DNA from: Paenibacillus sp. OK003
GTDB lineage: Bacteria; Bacillota; Bacilli; Paenibacillales; Paenibacillaceae
Assembly: GCF_900109515.1 (NCBI RefSeq)
Contig: NZ_FOBD01000018.1
Coordinates: 62,001-126,000 of the forward strand
DNA length: 64,000 nucleotides
Reading direction: 5' to 3'
The stretch's first letter is position 1, and every line of letters begins with the position of its first letter. Under the pieces are notes generated by a model. It was given only the letters and a program-made list of their open reading frames with translations, searched no databases and was not told the DNA's origin. Below are positions 16,116 through 24,666 of this stretch, piece after piece. The translations under genes and the position numbers were made by a program.

Positions 16116-17105
16116 TTATAAAAGCCAAGCAAATGGTGGGCCTGGATAGAGGCAGGCCTCCATATAGATTTGAATTTTTATAATATTTAGCTGTGGTGGT
16201 AAACGTTTAAACTCACACTTTAATGAACTTAACGCGTCCTCAAAATCGGCAATAGTTTCCGCGAAGTATGATGTTCCCAAATAATCACATGTAATACACA
16301 AAACATCCCCCACCGTCCTAGAATGGAGTACTCCAAAACTCTGAGCTAATATAGATACAATTGCTGACTCAGTATCTGAGCTATTCTTCCTCACTAGAAC
16401 ATCAAATTTAGAGAACTCAAACTCAGAATTAAATTCTGAATTCCGTATATCAGACTGTATGTTAGAAGAGACTGCGAGTTTGTACTGTTCGCCTAACAAT
16501 TTATTTACAGCTCTATCTAGTGCCTCAGAGTTGTTGTTTAATAAGAAAGTAACAATGTTATTTGAAGCTATATTAGCCACGGGCAGGAATGACTGTTCAA
16601 CACCTAATATGTCTAATACGAAATTTGTGGGAAAGATATACTCTCTATATATATCTAGATTATATGAATCAGCACTACTATCAGTAATATATAGACGTTC
16701 AATCATAAGATTAGTATTGTCTTGAATCTTTTTAGTAGCTCGTTCGGCAAATTGAACAAGGTTTCTCAGTTTATAAATAGGAATTGGCAATGGAAAGTGT
16801 ACCATTACTAAAAGTTCTTGATCATGATTGCTTACTTCAATCTTAATTTCTCCAAATCTACACATATAGTTAATCAAACGTGCTTTAGCCTCCACCATGA
16901 TAGCCTCTATTTCCAAATCACTAAACATATAGAGTTTTTGCTCATCCATTCCGATAATTTTGAAAGACAAAGCTGTGGCATAGTTGTCATACAGTATATT
17001 GAGAAGTTCACTGGAGTCTTCAACGTTAAGTAGCTCTTGCATATTAACGTTTTGAGGCCGTCTAATAATTTCGAATTGGTTCAGATTCGTCTCGTTGAGT
17101 GTCAT
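16116..17105 (-). CDS. Unknown 329-residue island protein
   Basis: I do not recognise this protein. It is cytosolic in composition, Asn/Leu/Ile-rich, without signal peptide or membrane segments, and has mixed alpha/beta character with repeated hydrophobic strands (KIEVSNHDQELLVMVHFPLP, GDVLCITCDYLG). The start ATG 17105 follows GAGGAATTACC. Coding sequence is AT-rich like the rest of the island. It lies upstream of the SSB-like gene in the same orientation but separated by about 290 bases, so it may be a separate transcript. Confidence 0.6.
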   Translation of the reverse strand: MTLNETNLNQFEIIRRPQNVNMQELLNVEDSSELLNILYDNYATALSFKIIGMDEQKLYMFSDLEIEAIMVEAKARLINYMCRFGEIKIEVSNHDQELLVMVHFPLPIPIYKLRNLVQFAERATKKIQDNTNLMIERLYITDSSADSYNLDIYREYIFPTNFVLDILGVEQSFLPVANIASNNIVTFLLNNNSEALDRAVNKLLGEQYKLAVSSNIQSDIRNSEFNSEFEFSKFDVLVRKNSSDTESAIVSILAQSFGVLHSRTVGDVLCITCDYLGTSYFAETIADFEDALSSLKCEFKRLPPQLNIIKIQIYMEACLYPGPPFAWLL

Positions 17106-17239
17106 AGGTAATTCCTCATTTCTTTTTTGAGTAGTAGTTTTACGACTAAACGCATTGTATTACTCGGAATTTATTGCAGTTTTTCTATTGCATAGATCGT
17201 TTCTGGTAAACTTATCTGATGCTAAGGGGAGGTGAAAAT

Positions 17240-17287
17240 TTGTGTCAGGATAATACAAAAATGAAGTTTTCAATGAGCATTAATTAG
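17240..17287 (+). CDS. Possible 15-residue leader peptide
   Basis: GGGGAGGTGA (17226-17235) is followed by TTG and the frame MCQDNTKMKFSMSIN, then a stop, with a strong terminator 50 bases further on. The region otherwise has no gene. It could be a small expressed peptide or an attenuator leader; evidence is the ribosome site and terminator only. Confidence 0.3.
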   Translation: MCQDNTKMKFSMSIN

Positions 17288-17335
17288 TTGATCTTGGTGT
17301 GTTATGAATGTTAACCCATATTAATTGAAAAGTAA

Positions 17336-17375
17336 ACACTCAAACCCTTGATATACAAGGGTTTGAGTGTTTTTT
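17336..17375 (+). terminator. Strong terminator
   Basis: ACACTCAAACCCTTG pairs perfectly with CAAGGGTTTGAGTGT around a 5-nt loop (ATATA), followed by T residues. It ends a plus-strand transcript that starts after 17105. Confidence 0.9.
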
Positions 17376-17601
17376 AGTATCCAAAAAAAATTCAATTCTA
17401 TTTAATTAATTCAGTTAAAATGAATATTTTAATTATGAAAAGTTATTTTTTTATATTATGATAAGGTCAACCCTTAGAGTTTCTAAGGTGAATGTACATT
17501 CATGGTCTCGGGCAGTCACAGGCGGTTAGGTGGGAAGTTTACGCCTTAAAAAAAATCCGAAAAAAATTTGAATTCAGAAAAATTGAGGGGAGAATTTTAC
17601 T
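17376..17601. other. Upstream region of the ArgR-like gene
   Basis: AT-rich non-coding sequence. TCTAAGGTGAATGTACATTCATGG contains the palindrome TGAATGTACATTCA (about 17489-17502), a plausible operator for the regulator encoded next. Confidence 0.45.
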
Positions 17602-18069
17602 GTGGATAAAAAGGATATAAAGAAATATATATCTGAATTGGTTTCAAAAGGAAAGTATTTTAGCGAAAGAGAAATAATGAGTAAACTCAAAAATGAAGGA
17701 ATATCTGTGTCACAACCAACAATGAACAGATATAAGAGAGATATAAATTTAAAGAAGAATTCAGAAGGATACTATGTATTAGAAAGTAACTCAGATGAAG
17801 AAAGATTAAAAAGTAAACTTGAATATCTTCTTCAAAATGAAGTGAGGAAAATTACCACACAGATAGAATTACTATATATTGGAACAAGTAGTGGGAGTGC
17901 TACAATGATCGGTCATTTAATAAAGAAGACATACAAGGATGAAGTTGTGGGTACAATGGCTTTAGGTGATGGCTTGATTGTGTTCACTAAAATTGGGAAA
18001 TCAAATACTTTAAGAAATGAATTGCGAGAAAAAAAGAGAGTTAAACGAAATGACGAAAGCAATGACTAA
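17602..18069 (+). CDS. ArgR-like transcriptional regulator
   Basis: This 155-residue protein has an N-terminal winged helix (ISELVSKGKYFSEREIMSKLKNEGISVSQPTMNRYKRDINLKK pattern, residues about 8-55) and a C-terminal oligomerisation/ligand domain (LYIGTSSGSATMIGHLIKK ... VVGTMALGDGLIVFTK, about residues 92-135), both laid out as in arginine repressors. The arginine-contacting GDD(T) of ArgR is GDG here, so the effector may be altered or absent. The start is GTG 17602 after GAGGGGAGAATT. It is encoded alone inside the island, followed by a terminator at 18071. A regulator of the element or its cargo is inferred from location; the palindrome at 17489 may be its own operator. Confidence 0.7.
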   Translation: MDKKDIKKYISELVSKGKYFSEREIMSKLKNEGISVSQPTMNRYKRDINLKKNSEGYYVLESNSDEERLKSKLEYLLQNEVRKITTQIELLYIGTSSGSATMIGHLIKKTYKDEVVGTMALGDGLIVFTKIGKSNTLRNELREKKRVKRNDESND

Positions 18070-18070
18070 A

Positions 18071-18106
18071 AACCGGGGACTCTATTTTGTGAGTGAATCC
18101 CCGGTT
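18071..18106. terminator. Bidirectional terminator
   Basis: AACCGGGGA/TCCCCGGTT hairpin between the convergent ArgR-like and metalloprotease-like genes. Confidence 0.8.
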
Positions 18107-18117
18107 GTTTAAATTAT

Positions 18118-19269
18118 CTATTTTTTTAACCACTCTAACCACTTATTATTAACTTGCTCTAAGCCTCCGAAGGTTTCTAAGAAGGCTTCCTCTAAAGTTG
18201 GTTTGGAACTGGTCAGGAAGATATCGTACTTCTTGGCTCCGTATTGTTCATATAGGAATGTCGTAAACATATAGCCTGCGATATAAGGTGTACGAACGAC
18301 TAAATTATCTTTGTACAGGGTAATGTGTTCTTGAGGACTTTTGAGAATGATTGGTTTCCAATAGGCTTTATTTTTCTCTAGATCTTTAGTGCCTTTGGCT
18401 GCAAGATATTCTGCCTGTCCCTCTTTGATCCACTGTGTCTCTTGTCCCCCTGGATACCACCCTTTTTCACCACGAAGTCTCTCTGCAATCATTGATTGTG
18501 GGGTATGGATGAATTCATGTTTGAACAGGTGAGTAAAGTATTCCGGGTTATCGTATGTTCCACCATCCAGGGTGTATCCTTTCTTCTGATATGCAGATGG
18601 AGTGAGAACATGGATTTCTGATTTCAGAACTTCGGCAGTGCCATACGTATAGTTGTAGGCAGACCCTTCACTAACTTGGTCGGTTGCAGTAGGATGTAGA
18701 TAGATGTAGATCGGGTAGAGATCACTATTTAACATGGTCTTCACTTCTGGAAGCAAATTAGTGAACTCTCTAACCGCAACTTCGTATCCTTTCTCAAAGT
18801 CAGCTTCGACTTGTTTAATGTCTTTTTCATATGTCTTCGTATATAGTAGTGTAAAATGCTTCGAACGGTATTCCAGCCAGCCCTCTGATTTGTTTTTAGC
18901 TGATTGAAGTTCGGCTACCTGATTCTTGAGAGTTGATACCTGACTTTGAAGCGTTTTAATTTTAGTTGAATCCTCACTTTTTTTGTAGCTATTGAACATG
19001 AGTGTATTTGATTTTGAATCATACATATAGTTTGCTCGGATGACTTCTCCAATAGCTGGAGCGGCAAGATATGTTGTTCCATTTTGACTCAACGTTGCAG
19101 GAACCATTTTATTTCCTACCTGGACTTTACCTTTAGTTCTGGTCATATCAAGAGTGAAACCGTCTAATCCAATTTTGAAGATGCTTGTTGCTCCTGACAC
19201 TACTGCGGCAGAACTGAACAGTGAGATACAGAGTATGCCTATAATGATTTTCATTTTGGTAAGTTTCAA
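18118..19269 (-). CDS. Secreted gluzincin-type metalloprotease with stalk domain
   Basis: This 383-residue exported protein has a signal peptide (residues 1-27, ending VVSGA). A copper-amine-oxidase-N-like 'stalk' domain (about residues 30-95, KVQVGNKMVPATLSQNGTTYL) and a coiled coil (TLQSQVSTLKNQVAELQSA) follow. The C-terminal peptidase-MA-like domain has the zinc motif HEFIH (about residue 252) and the downstream glutamate in WIKEGQAEYLA. The end WLEWLKK is family-like. The start ATG is preceded by AAGGAGGCACC. It is convergent with the ArgR-like gene and shares a terminator. Likely a surface or secreted peptidase cargo gene. Confidence 0.82.
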   Translation of the reverse strand: MKLTKMKIIIGILCISLFSSAAVVSGATSIFKIGLDGFTLDMTRTKGKVQVGNKMVPATLSQNGTTYLAAPAIGEVIRANYMYDSKSNTLMFNSYKKSEDSTKIKTLQSQVSTLKNQVAELQSAKNKSEGWLEYRSKHFTLLYTKTYEKDIKQVEADFEKGYEVAVREFTNLLPEVKTMLNSDLYPIYIYLHPTATDQVSEGSAYNYTYGTAEVLKSEIHVLTPSAYQKKGYTLDGGTYDNPEYFTHLFKHEFIHTPQSMIAERLRGEKGWYPGGQETQWIKEGQAEYLAAKGTKDLEKNKAYWKPIILKSPQEHITLYKDNLVVRTPYIAGYMFTTFLYEQYGAKKYDIFLTSSKPTLEEAFLETFGGLEQVNNKWLEWLKK

Positions 19270-19322
19270 TATTGGTGCCTCCTTAGATGCTTTATTGAGA
19301 GAAACTGTTAAGTTTATGTATC

Positions 19323-19571
19323 CTAACGGTTACCCTTTCTCGCCCCGACGGTGATTATTCCAATAATCACAATAATGATGGCAGTCCAGATATAGTGATT
19401 TTTAGCCAAAGACAAGCCCCATTCAGCTATTCCGATTCCTAACATAACGCAGATACCGAAAACGACGATCAATCCGTAAAACCCTGCAAATGTTATGGAG
19501 AGCACTCGATTGAGTATGATAAACAGTGCTATTCCTATGATGAGGCCTACAATGATACTAAATGTGCTCAA
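19323..19571 (-). CDS. Small membrane protein, three predicted TM segments
   Basis: This 82-residue hydrophobic protein has TM segments at about residues 3-20, 27-48 and 60-76. The start is TTG 19571 (MSTFSIIVGL) with GTAGGAGAG upstream. It is encoded just upstream of the metalloprotease in the same direction, 53 bases apart, so the two may share a transcript. No family or function recognised. Confidence 0.6.
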   Translation of the reverse strand: MSTFSIIVGLIIGIALFIILNRVLSITFAGFYGLIVVFGICVMLGIGIAEWGLSLAKNHYIWTAIIIVIIGIITVGARKGNR

Positions 19572-19835
19572 AATTCATCTCTCCTACAGTAATTTAAATA
19601 TCGGTTTCGTTGTTGTTTCAGTTGGAAAAGTACCAACCTCTTTCATCGTGTCATATGACGATACGCAACGCCTCCTTTTTACTCTTGATATGGATTTCAT
19701 AGTTTACTAGCACTATGCGTACTATATATCCATTATAAGAACTTATAAGTTATAAAAACAATAGTATCTTATAGTTTGATGCTCTGTTTTCGCGATTCGT
19801 GATTACCTACCCTTGAGATAAGGGTGGTGGTAGAC

Positions 19836-20213
19836 GTGTCTGATTTTTTAACTTTCGTTGGAGCCAGAATTAAGCAGTTGAGAATGGAAAAAGGTTTCTC
19901 ACAAGCCCAGCTTGCAGAATTAGCTGAACTTCAGGATTCCTATATTGGTGGAGTTGAGCGGGGAAAGCGTAATATATCGCTAAACTCTTTGGAGAAGATC
20001 ATGTTAGCTCTTGAAGCCGATCCAGCAGAGGCGTTTAAATTTGGTGTGCTTGATGAAATTCCTGACCGGAATGGTAAGTTGGAAAAGAAGGATGTGTTAG
20101 ACCTGCACATATCTTTACTTCGAGATCGGAGTCTTCCAGAAGTGAAGTTAGTCCAGCGGATGGTACGCGACATGTTTGATACTTATGATGGGAAGCCAGG
20201 AGATAAAGTATAG
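19836..20213 (+). CDS. XRE-family helix-turn-helix regulator
   Basis: This 125-residue protein has an N-terminal HTH_3 domain (GARIKQLRMEKGFSQAQLAEL, with recognition helix DSYIGGVERGKRNISLNSLEK; residues about 6-65) and a charged C-terminal helical part. The HTH resembles Sin/restriction-control type regulators. Starts at GTG 19824, 19827 and 19836 are all in frame; 19836 (MSDFLTFV) is preferred with the GGGTGGTGG purine run upstream. It is divergent from the small membrane protein. Inverted repeats such as TTATAAGAACTTATAA (about 19733-19748) in the shared upstream region are candidate operators. Confidence 0.78.
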   Translation: MSDFLTFVGARIKQLRMEKGFSQAQLAELAELQDSYIGGVERGKRNISLNSLEKIMLALEADPAEAFKFGVLDEIPDRNGKLEKKDVLDLHISLLRDRSLPEVKLVQRMVRDMFDTYDGKPGDKV

Positions 20214-20254
20214 TAGGTGGCGAGCGAGTAATGTATGTTACTTGACTCGTCTTT

Positions 20255-20509
20255 TTATTTGTCTTCATTCGGGGTGTGTTTGAGCATAATCTGGACTTTA
20301 GCATGTGGTTGGATTTGGTCAGGTTTAGCCAGGTTTAGATGGGCATCAATTGAGATCGGCATCCTCTTTCTAGTATGGAGATCTAGACTTTCATAGTTTT
20401 TATCTGAAGGTTTCTTTATTGTAGATAGAAGACTGATTGCTGTTTCAATATAAGGAAGAATGCGAGCTGTTTTGATTAGCAGATCAATGATAAAATATAA
20501 AAATTTCAT
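20255..20509 (-). CDS. Small hypothetical protein
   Basis: This 84-residue protein has an N-terminal hydrophobic stretch (FLYFIIDLLI) and a hydrophilic remainder. A good ribosome site (AAGGAGATAACTCCC) precedes ATG 20509. It follows the 347-residue gene upstream on the same strand by 68 bases. The family is not recognised. Confidence 0.5.
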   Translation of the reverse strand: MKFLYFIIDLLIKTARILPYIETAISLLSTIKKPSDKNYESLDLHTRKRMPISIDAHLNLAKPDQIQPHAKVQIMLKHTPNEDK

Positions 20510-20577
20510 GGGAGTTATCTCCTTACTATTTGTGATTGTTTTGTTGAGTTGGTACCAGCATTTAATAGGCAGAGAGG

Positions 20578-21621
20578 CTAACTCTTTCCCCGAATATATT
20601 TGGGATTAATAGATAAAGAATCTTCGGCATGCTCACTGTAAAGTTTCATGTTGCGAGTAGAGTTGTTAGCTTGCTCAGTAAAATTTTTGGTGAGATTTTT
20701 ATCTTCGAAAATGAAGAAGTCTCTCCCGGCTTGATTGCCAAAAAGGGCTATCATAGCGTAATTATAGCTAGAAGGGTTGCAGATACCTCCAGTACCTAGG
20801 GGGATAAGGTTGATAATGTCCTGAATGGTAAGTTTATTGGGGAGTTCAGACTGTATATCCAGAGCAAGTAGCAGGCAAGCGAATAGGCAATCTGCATTTG
20901 CTCTGTTAGCAATCATATTCAGATTAAACTGTTTCGTATCGATCGTATCCCAGTCAAACCCTGATATGATCGGCTCCAGATTGTTAATTTTGAGCTCCCT
21001 ATCCTTCTCTAGAACATCTCGGTATCCGTAGGCAAACAAAAAGCGACCTAGCTTTACGAAAGCCTGATCGCCAAGTATAGATTGTGTCTTGGGTAGGAGC
21101 TGATGGTAAAAGTCACTGTATTGCTCTATAGTTGCGGACACATCTTCAAGTACTACGCACTCATCCGACATTTCAGCTTCCGTGAGTAGGTAGTTCATGC
21201 CTTTGACTCGACGGGAATCTGTGAGTTCGACCAGAGCGGGACATAGAAGATGAGTAAGAAAGGCGATTGTATTGAACGCATATTCGTCTTTTCCGAGTAA
21301 GTCTTTCCAGTATGAGATAACAGATGACGGTTCTGGTTTATACTGCTCCACGAAGTTCTTCCAATTGCTAATGACAGTTAGGTGGAGCTTTTTGTACGGG
21401 TATGGAATGCTTTGTTGCTGCCATTTGCCGCAAGACCATGACAGGGCAGAGCGTAGAGTATGGGCTTCGATGGTGGGAGGAACAGAGAACTGTTGCTTCC
21501 AGACCTCCAACGGTTCAACGGGATATTTGGCAAAGGGAAAGCGGGTAAGGTGTTGTTCGTGATGTGTTTTCACAATCGCAGCCAGCGATTTTTTCTTGGC
21601 ATCAGTCAGTTGCAAGGACAT
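20578..21621 (-). CDS. Unknown 347-residue island protein
   Basis: I do not recognise a family. It is a soluble, mainly helical protein rich in aromatic residues (SALSWSCGKWQQQSIPYPYKK pattern near residue 60) without signal peptide or membrane segment. The start ATG 21621 follows GAAAGGAGCATC. Two further minus-strand genes lie upstream (21654-22453), so the cluster 22453-20255 probably forms one operon of four unknown genes. No catalytic motif stands out. Confidence 0.55.
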   Translation of the reverse strand: MSLQLTDAKKKSLAAIVKTHHEQHLTRFPFAKYPVEPLEVWKQQFSVPPTIEAHTLRSALSWSCGKWQQQSIPYPYKKLHLTVISNWKNFVEQYKPEPSSVISYWKDLLGKDEYAFNTIAFLTHLLCPALVELTDSRRVKGMNYLLTEAEMSDECVVLEDVSATIEQYSDFYHQLLPKTQSILGDQAFVKLGRFLFAYGYRDVLEKDRELKINNLEPIISGFDWDTIDTKQFNLNMIANRANADCLFACLLLALDIQSELPNKLTIQDIINLIPLGTGGICNPSSYNYAMIALFGNQAGRDFFIFEDKNLTKNFTEQANNSTRNMKLYSEHAEDSLSINPKYIRGKS

Positions 21622-21653
21622 TAGATGATGCTCCTTTCGTTTCTAGATTAGGC

Positions 21654-22037
21654 TTAGTTGGCGTTGGCAAGGAGCCATTGCTCGGTCTCAGTAGAATGAA
21701 TACCGTGTAACGTAAAAAGCGTCATGCTGTACTCATTGTCTAGCATGACGTGGATTTTATACAAAGCGTATTCCTCATTAAAAGTGCATTGTTCAATGTA
21801 TTCAGGGTAATACGTACCCGCAGAACAGGAGAAGGCAGTTTCATCGTGTTGAATGGGAGTGAGCTGATCGGAAGTTTCTAGGATGAAGTACCATTGACCG
21901 GGTGGAGGGAAGGCTTCTCCTTCATGTGCATCGCGAAGTTGTTGCATGTAATCGTGGATGAATGTATGGCAGTCTTTAGGAAATGAGTTGGTTTGGATTA
22001 AGGTAGCTAACTGCATATCAGATGTCAGGTCGATCAT
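21654..22037 (-). CDS. Unknown 127-residue protein
   Basis: This acidic cytosolic protein is rich in Thr, Tyr and Glu (GQWYFILETSDQLTPIQHDETAF). GGAGGGATCAG precedes ATG 22037, and the start codon overlaps the stop of the upstream gene (ATGA), showing translational coupling. No family is recognised. The coupling suggests that it works with the 139-residue neighbour. Confidence 0.55.
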   Translation of the reverse strand: MIDLTSDMQLATLIQTNSFPKDCHTFIHDYMQQLRDAHEGEAFPPPGQWYFILETSDQLTPIQHDETAFSCSAGTYYPEYIEQCTFNEEYALYKIHVMLDNEYSMTLFTLHGIHSTETEQWLLANAN

Positions 22038-22453
22038 TTTTCTGATCCCTCCTGATGGCTGTTACCTTGTAGGTTATAGCGTGGATGGTTGTTAGCTTCG
22101 GCTGCTGCAAGTGCTTGGGGTGAAACATAGAACGGTTCAGCCAGTTCCGAAACCCAGCCCAGTGCGAACTCAATGGGACTTCCTTCGATGGCTGGAGGTC
22201 CATCTACCCAATCTTTTTCCAGCGTAAATTGGATGTGAGCCTCATCCATGGTTACGAACAAATCTGTACCGTCGTAATAGGGATTGGGTGTGTCTCCTTC
22301 CTGAAATGTAAGAGCGACCCGCACTTGATGCACGGGTCGCTCTTTTTCGTGGGTTTGGAGTTGTTTTTCTGCGAGAGCTAAGAAATGAATTTCACCTTCA
22401 GGGTTGATTGTTTCTTCGAGTAGCTTAATGAGTTTTTTATGGATTTTTTTCAT
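22034..22453 (-). CDS. Unknown 139-residue protein
   Basis: This protein begins MKKIHKKLIKLLEETINPEG and is hydrophilic, with an alpha/beta pattern (VRVALTFQEGD, LFVTMDEAHIQFTLE). The start is at ATG 22453 because ATGGAGGTAAACAG immediately precedes it; ATG 22480 is upstream of that site. An inverted repeat inside the coding region (GAGCGACCCG/CGGGTCGCTC, about 22312-22343) is conspicuous. A decayed duplicate of this gene lies just upstream at 22601-22870. Function unknown. Confidence 0.55.
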   Translation of the reverse strand: MKKIHKKLIKLLEETINPEGEIHFLALAEKQLQTHEKERPVHQVRVALTFQEGDTPNPYYDGTDLFVTMDEAHIQFTLEKDWVDGPPAIEGSPIEFALGWVSELAEPFYVSPQALAAAEANNHPRYNLQGNSHQEGSEK

Positions 22454-22600
22454 TCTGTTTACCTCCATGATTGTATTCATAGGTATGATATACAGATGAA
22501 ACTTGGTTTATTACATACTGGAAGAAGCAAAAAAATAATAATTATAACTCGAGTTCATTGACATCTACTACTGCGGGACTGTTAGATACAAAGAGAATGT

Positions 22601-22870
22601 TACAGCAAATTCGGAATACCGCCCAGCGTGAACTCAATGGGACTTCCTTACAATAGTTGGATACCAATCTGAATCCTACTTCCACATGAATTTTCACCCT
22701 CACCCTCACCATAGCTACGAACAAGCTTGTGCTGTCATAGATAGATTTACGGTGTCAGCTTCTGAAACGTAAGAGCAACACGTACTTGGCGAGTATTTTT
22801 GGGGGAGCATTAAGCAGAGCGAGTAGTTGTTGGCTACTGAATTTTATCCGTTGTTGATCTCCATGGTTAT
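22601..22870 (-). pseudogene. Degenerate duplicate of the 139-residue gene
   Basis: The stretch CCCAGCGTGAACTCAATGGG followed by ACTTCCTT matches the functional copy at about 22158-22188. Further blocks (CTACGAACAA, CTGAAA(C/T)GTAAGAGC, CTCCATGG) follow in the same order. The frame is interrupted by stops and deletions, so this is a tandem duplication that decayed. Confidence 0.6.
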
Positions 22871-23067
22871 AATTTTAGTATATAGATCCGATTTGGTACC
22901 TGAAAGAAACTCTTCCTACACCTCAAGAATTCATGTTAATATCCTACGTGCAAAAAAATGAGAAATTGTTAATTAATACTAAATAAGAATCTAAATCAGT
23001 AGTATTGATAATTCTGTGGTAAGATATTCATGGATTATATTATTACAATTATTAGGGGATGAGCTAT

Positions 23068-23835
23068 ATGGGAAAAGTAGACTTGAAGTTACAAACAATT
23101 TTACAGAGTGCTACAAAATTGACAGATACACAAATTAAATGGCTTGAGGATATTAGTCATCAATTCATAAAACCTTATACTTTCAAAAAACTAGAATCTT
23201 CTGATTTATTAAGTGAAACTATATTATATGATATCGGTGACATGATTAGACTGCATCACTGTCTTTCCATGGCATCATTCTCTAAAGACAAGTTTGAGTT
23301 TGTTATGCAGAGGGCATTCAGCCGCGCAGGCATTGAGGCTCACCTTGCACCCCGAGGTAATCCAGGACACGATATAACGATAAATAAAGAAAGATTTTCT
23401 TTGAAATCTGAGGCCTCAGCGAAGATTAGGGAGGACAAACTTCATATTTCGAAATTTATGGAGCTGGGTAAAGGGAAGTGGGAGAATGAAAAGGATTTAG
23501 AGGGGTTAAGAGAGAGATTCTTTGCCCACATGGAGAAATATGATAGAATATTGTCCCTTCGATCCTTGCAACCAAAGAATAATCAAATGAGATATGAGCT
23601 TGTTGAAATACCAAAATCTTTACTTTTAGAATCTCGTTATGGAATATTAAATATGAAATATGACAGCTCCCAAAATCCGAAGCCAGGAAGCTGTCAAGTC
23701 CTTGATAATGATGGGAATCTTAAATATCAACTTTATTTTGACGGAGGAACAGAGCGAAAGCTTCAAATACAGCATATTAGAAAAGATTGTTGCATAGTTC
23801 ACGGTGAGTGGTCATTTGAAGTCTCAGTTTTGTGA
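23068..23835 (+). CDS. Type II restriction endonuclease (putative)
   Basis: This 255-residue protein is encoded convergently with a DNA methyltransferase, with 12 bases of overlap at the ends. It shows a PD-(D/E)XK-like core: GNPGHDITINKERFSLKSEA (about residues 97-116), where the Asp and the S-L-K element with following Glu fit the active-site spacing. Nearby RAFSRAGIEAHLAPRG precedes the core as in many type II enzymes. I prefer ATG 23068 with GGGGATG 6 bases upstream; ATG 23059 is in frame. The recognition sequence cannot be told from the sequence. The restriction role is inferred from motif and partner. Confidence 0.72.
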   Translation: MGKVDLKLQTILQSATKLTDTQIKWLEDISHQFIKPYTFKKLESSDLLSETILYDIGDMIRLHHCLSMASFSKDKFEFVMQRAFSRAGIEAHLAPRGNPGHDITINKERFSLKSEASAKIREDKLHISKFMELGKGKWENEKDLEGLRERFFAHMEKYDRILSLRSLQPKNNQMRYELVEIPKSLLLESRYGILNMKYDSSQNPKPGSCQVLDNDGNLKYQLYFDGGTERKLQIQHIRKDCCIVHGEWSFEVSVL

Positions 23836-24666
23836 GAGTACTGTTTGAACAGCTTTTACTCTTTCCTTTGCAATTTGAGCATACTCTTCCTTAAGTTCAA
23901 TGCCAACACAGCGGCGATCCGTTTCTAGACAGACCTCACCAACCGTTCCGGAACCAAAGAATGGGTCTAGAATTAGTGAATCGGCTTGACTACCAGCCAA
24001 AACACAGGGGCGGACTAGTGAACGCGGAAATACAGCAAAGTGCGCCCCTTTAAACGGTTCAGTGTTTACCTGCCATACCGTTCTCTTATTTCTCAATTTC
24101 CCCTCTGCTGTTGGTTCTTTAATTGCTTCATGATTATAATAATATCGTTCCGATTTGCTAAGAAGGAACAAATATTCATGCGATTGGGTTGGGCGATCTT
24201 TTACAGACTCTGGTTGACAATTAGGTTTATACCAAATTATATCTGAGCGCAAATACCAGCCATCTGCCTGTAATGCAAACGCCAGCCTCCAAGGTATTCC
24301 GATGAGATCCTTAGGCTTTAATCCCTCGGGAGTTGGGGCGCGGTAACTCATTCCTCTTGCTTTATTTTTCTTATCTTCCTGTCTCCATGTACGTCCACCA
24401 CTTGTATAGCTATCACCTATATTTAACCATAGGGTACCGTCATCTTTAAGTGTTCGTCTGACTTCGCGAAAAACATCTACAAGATGTTTAATGTATTCGT
24501 CTACTATCATTTCTGCTCCTATTTGACCTTCTACACCATAATCTCGAAGACCCCAGTATGGCGGAGAAGTTACGCAAGCCTGAAATGTTTGATCTGGTAT
24601 TTCACGAAGAACCTGTCTTGAATCACCCAGCAATATTTGGCAGTAACTTTGATTATTTATATTCAT
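23824..24666 (-). CDS. Type II DNA methyltransferase (beta class, SPPY)
   Basis: This 280-residue SAM-dependent methyltransferase has the catalytic motif SPPYWGLRDYG (about residues 33-43) before the SAM-binding motif DPFFGSGTVGEV (about residues 234-245), the motif order of beta-class enzymes. SPPY is frequent in N4-cytosine and some N6-adenine methyltransferases. It ends EEYAQIAKERVKAV. The convergent overlap with the endonuclease gene at 23824-23835 fits a restriction-modification pair protecting the host genome. The start ATG 24666 has only a weak upstream purine run. Confidence 0.9.
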   Translation of the reverse strand: MNINNQSYCQILLGDSRQVLREIPDQTFQACVTSPPYWGLRDYGVEGQIGAEMIVDEYIKHLVDVFREVRRTLKDDGTLWLNIGDSYTSGGRTWRQEDKKNKARGMSYRAPTPEGLKPKDLIGIPWRLAFALQADGWYLRSDIIWYKPNCQPESVKDRPTQSHEYLFLLSKSERYYYNHEAIKEPTAEGKLRNKRTVWQVNTEPFKGAHFAVFPRSLVRPCVLAGSQADSLILDPFFGSGTVGEVCLETDRRCVGIELKEEYAQIAKERVKAVQTVLSQN

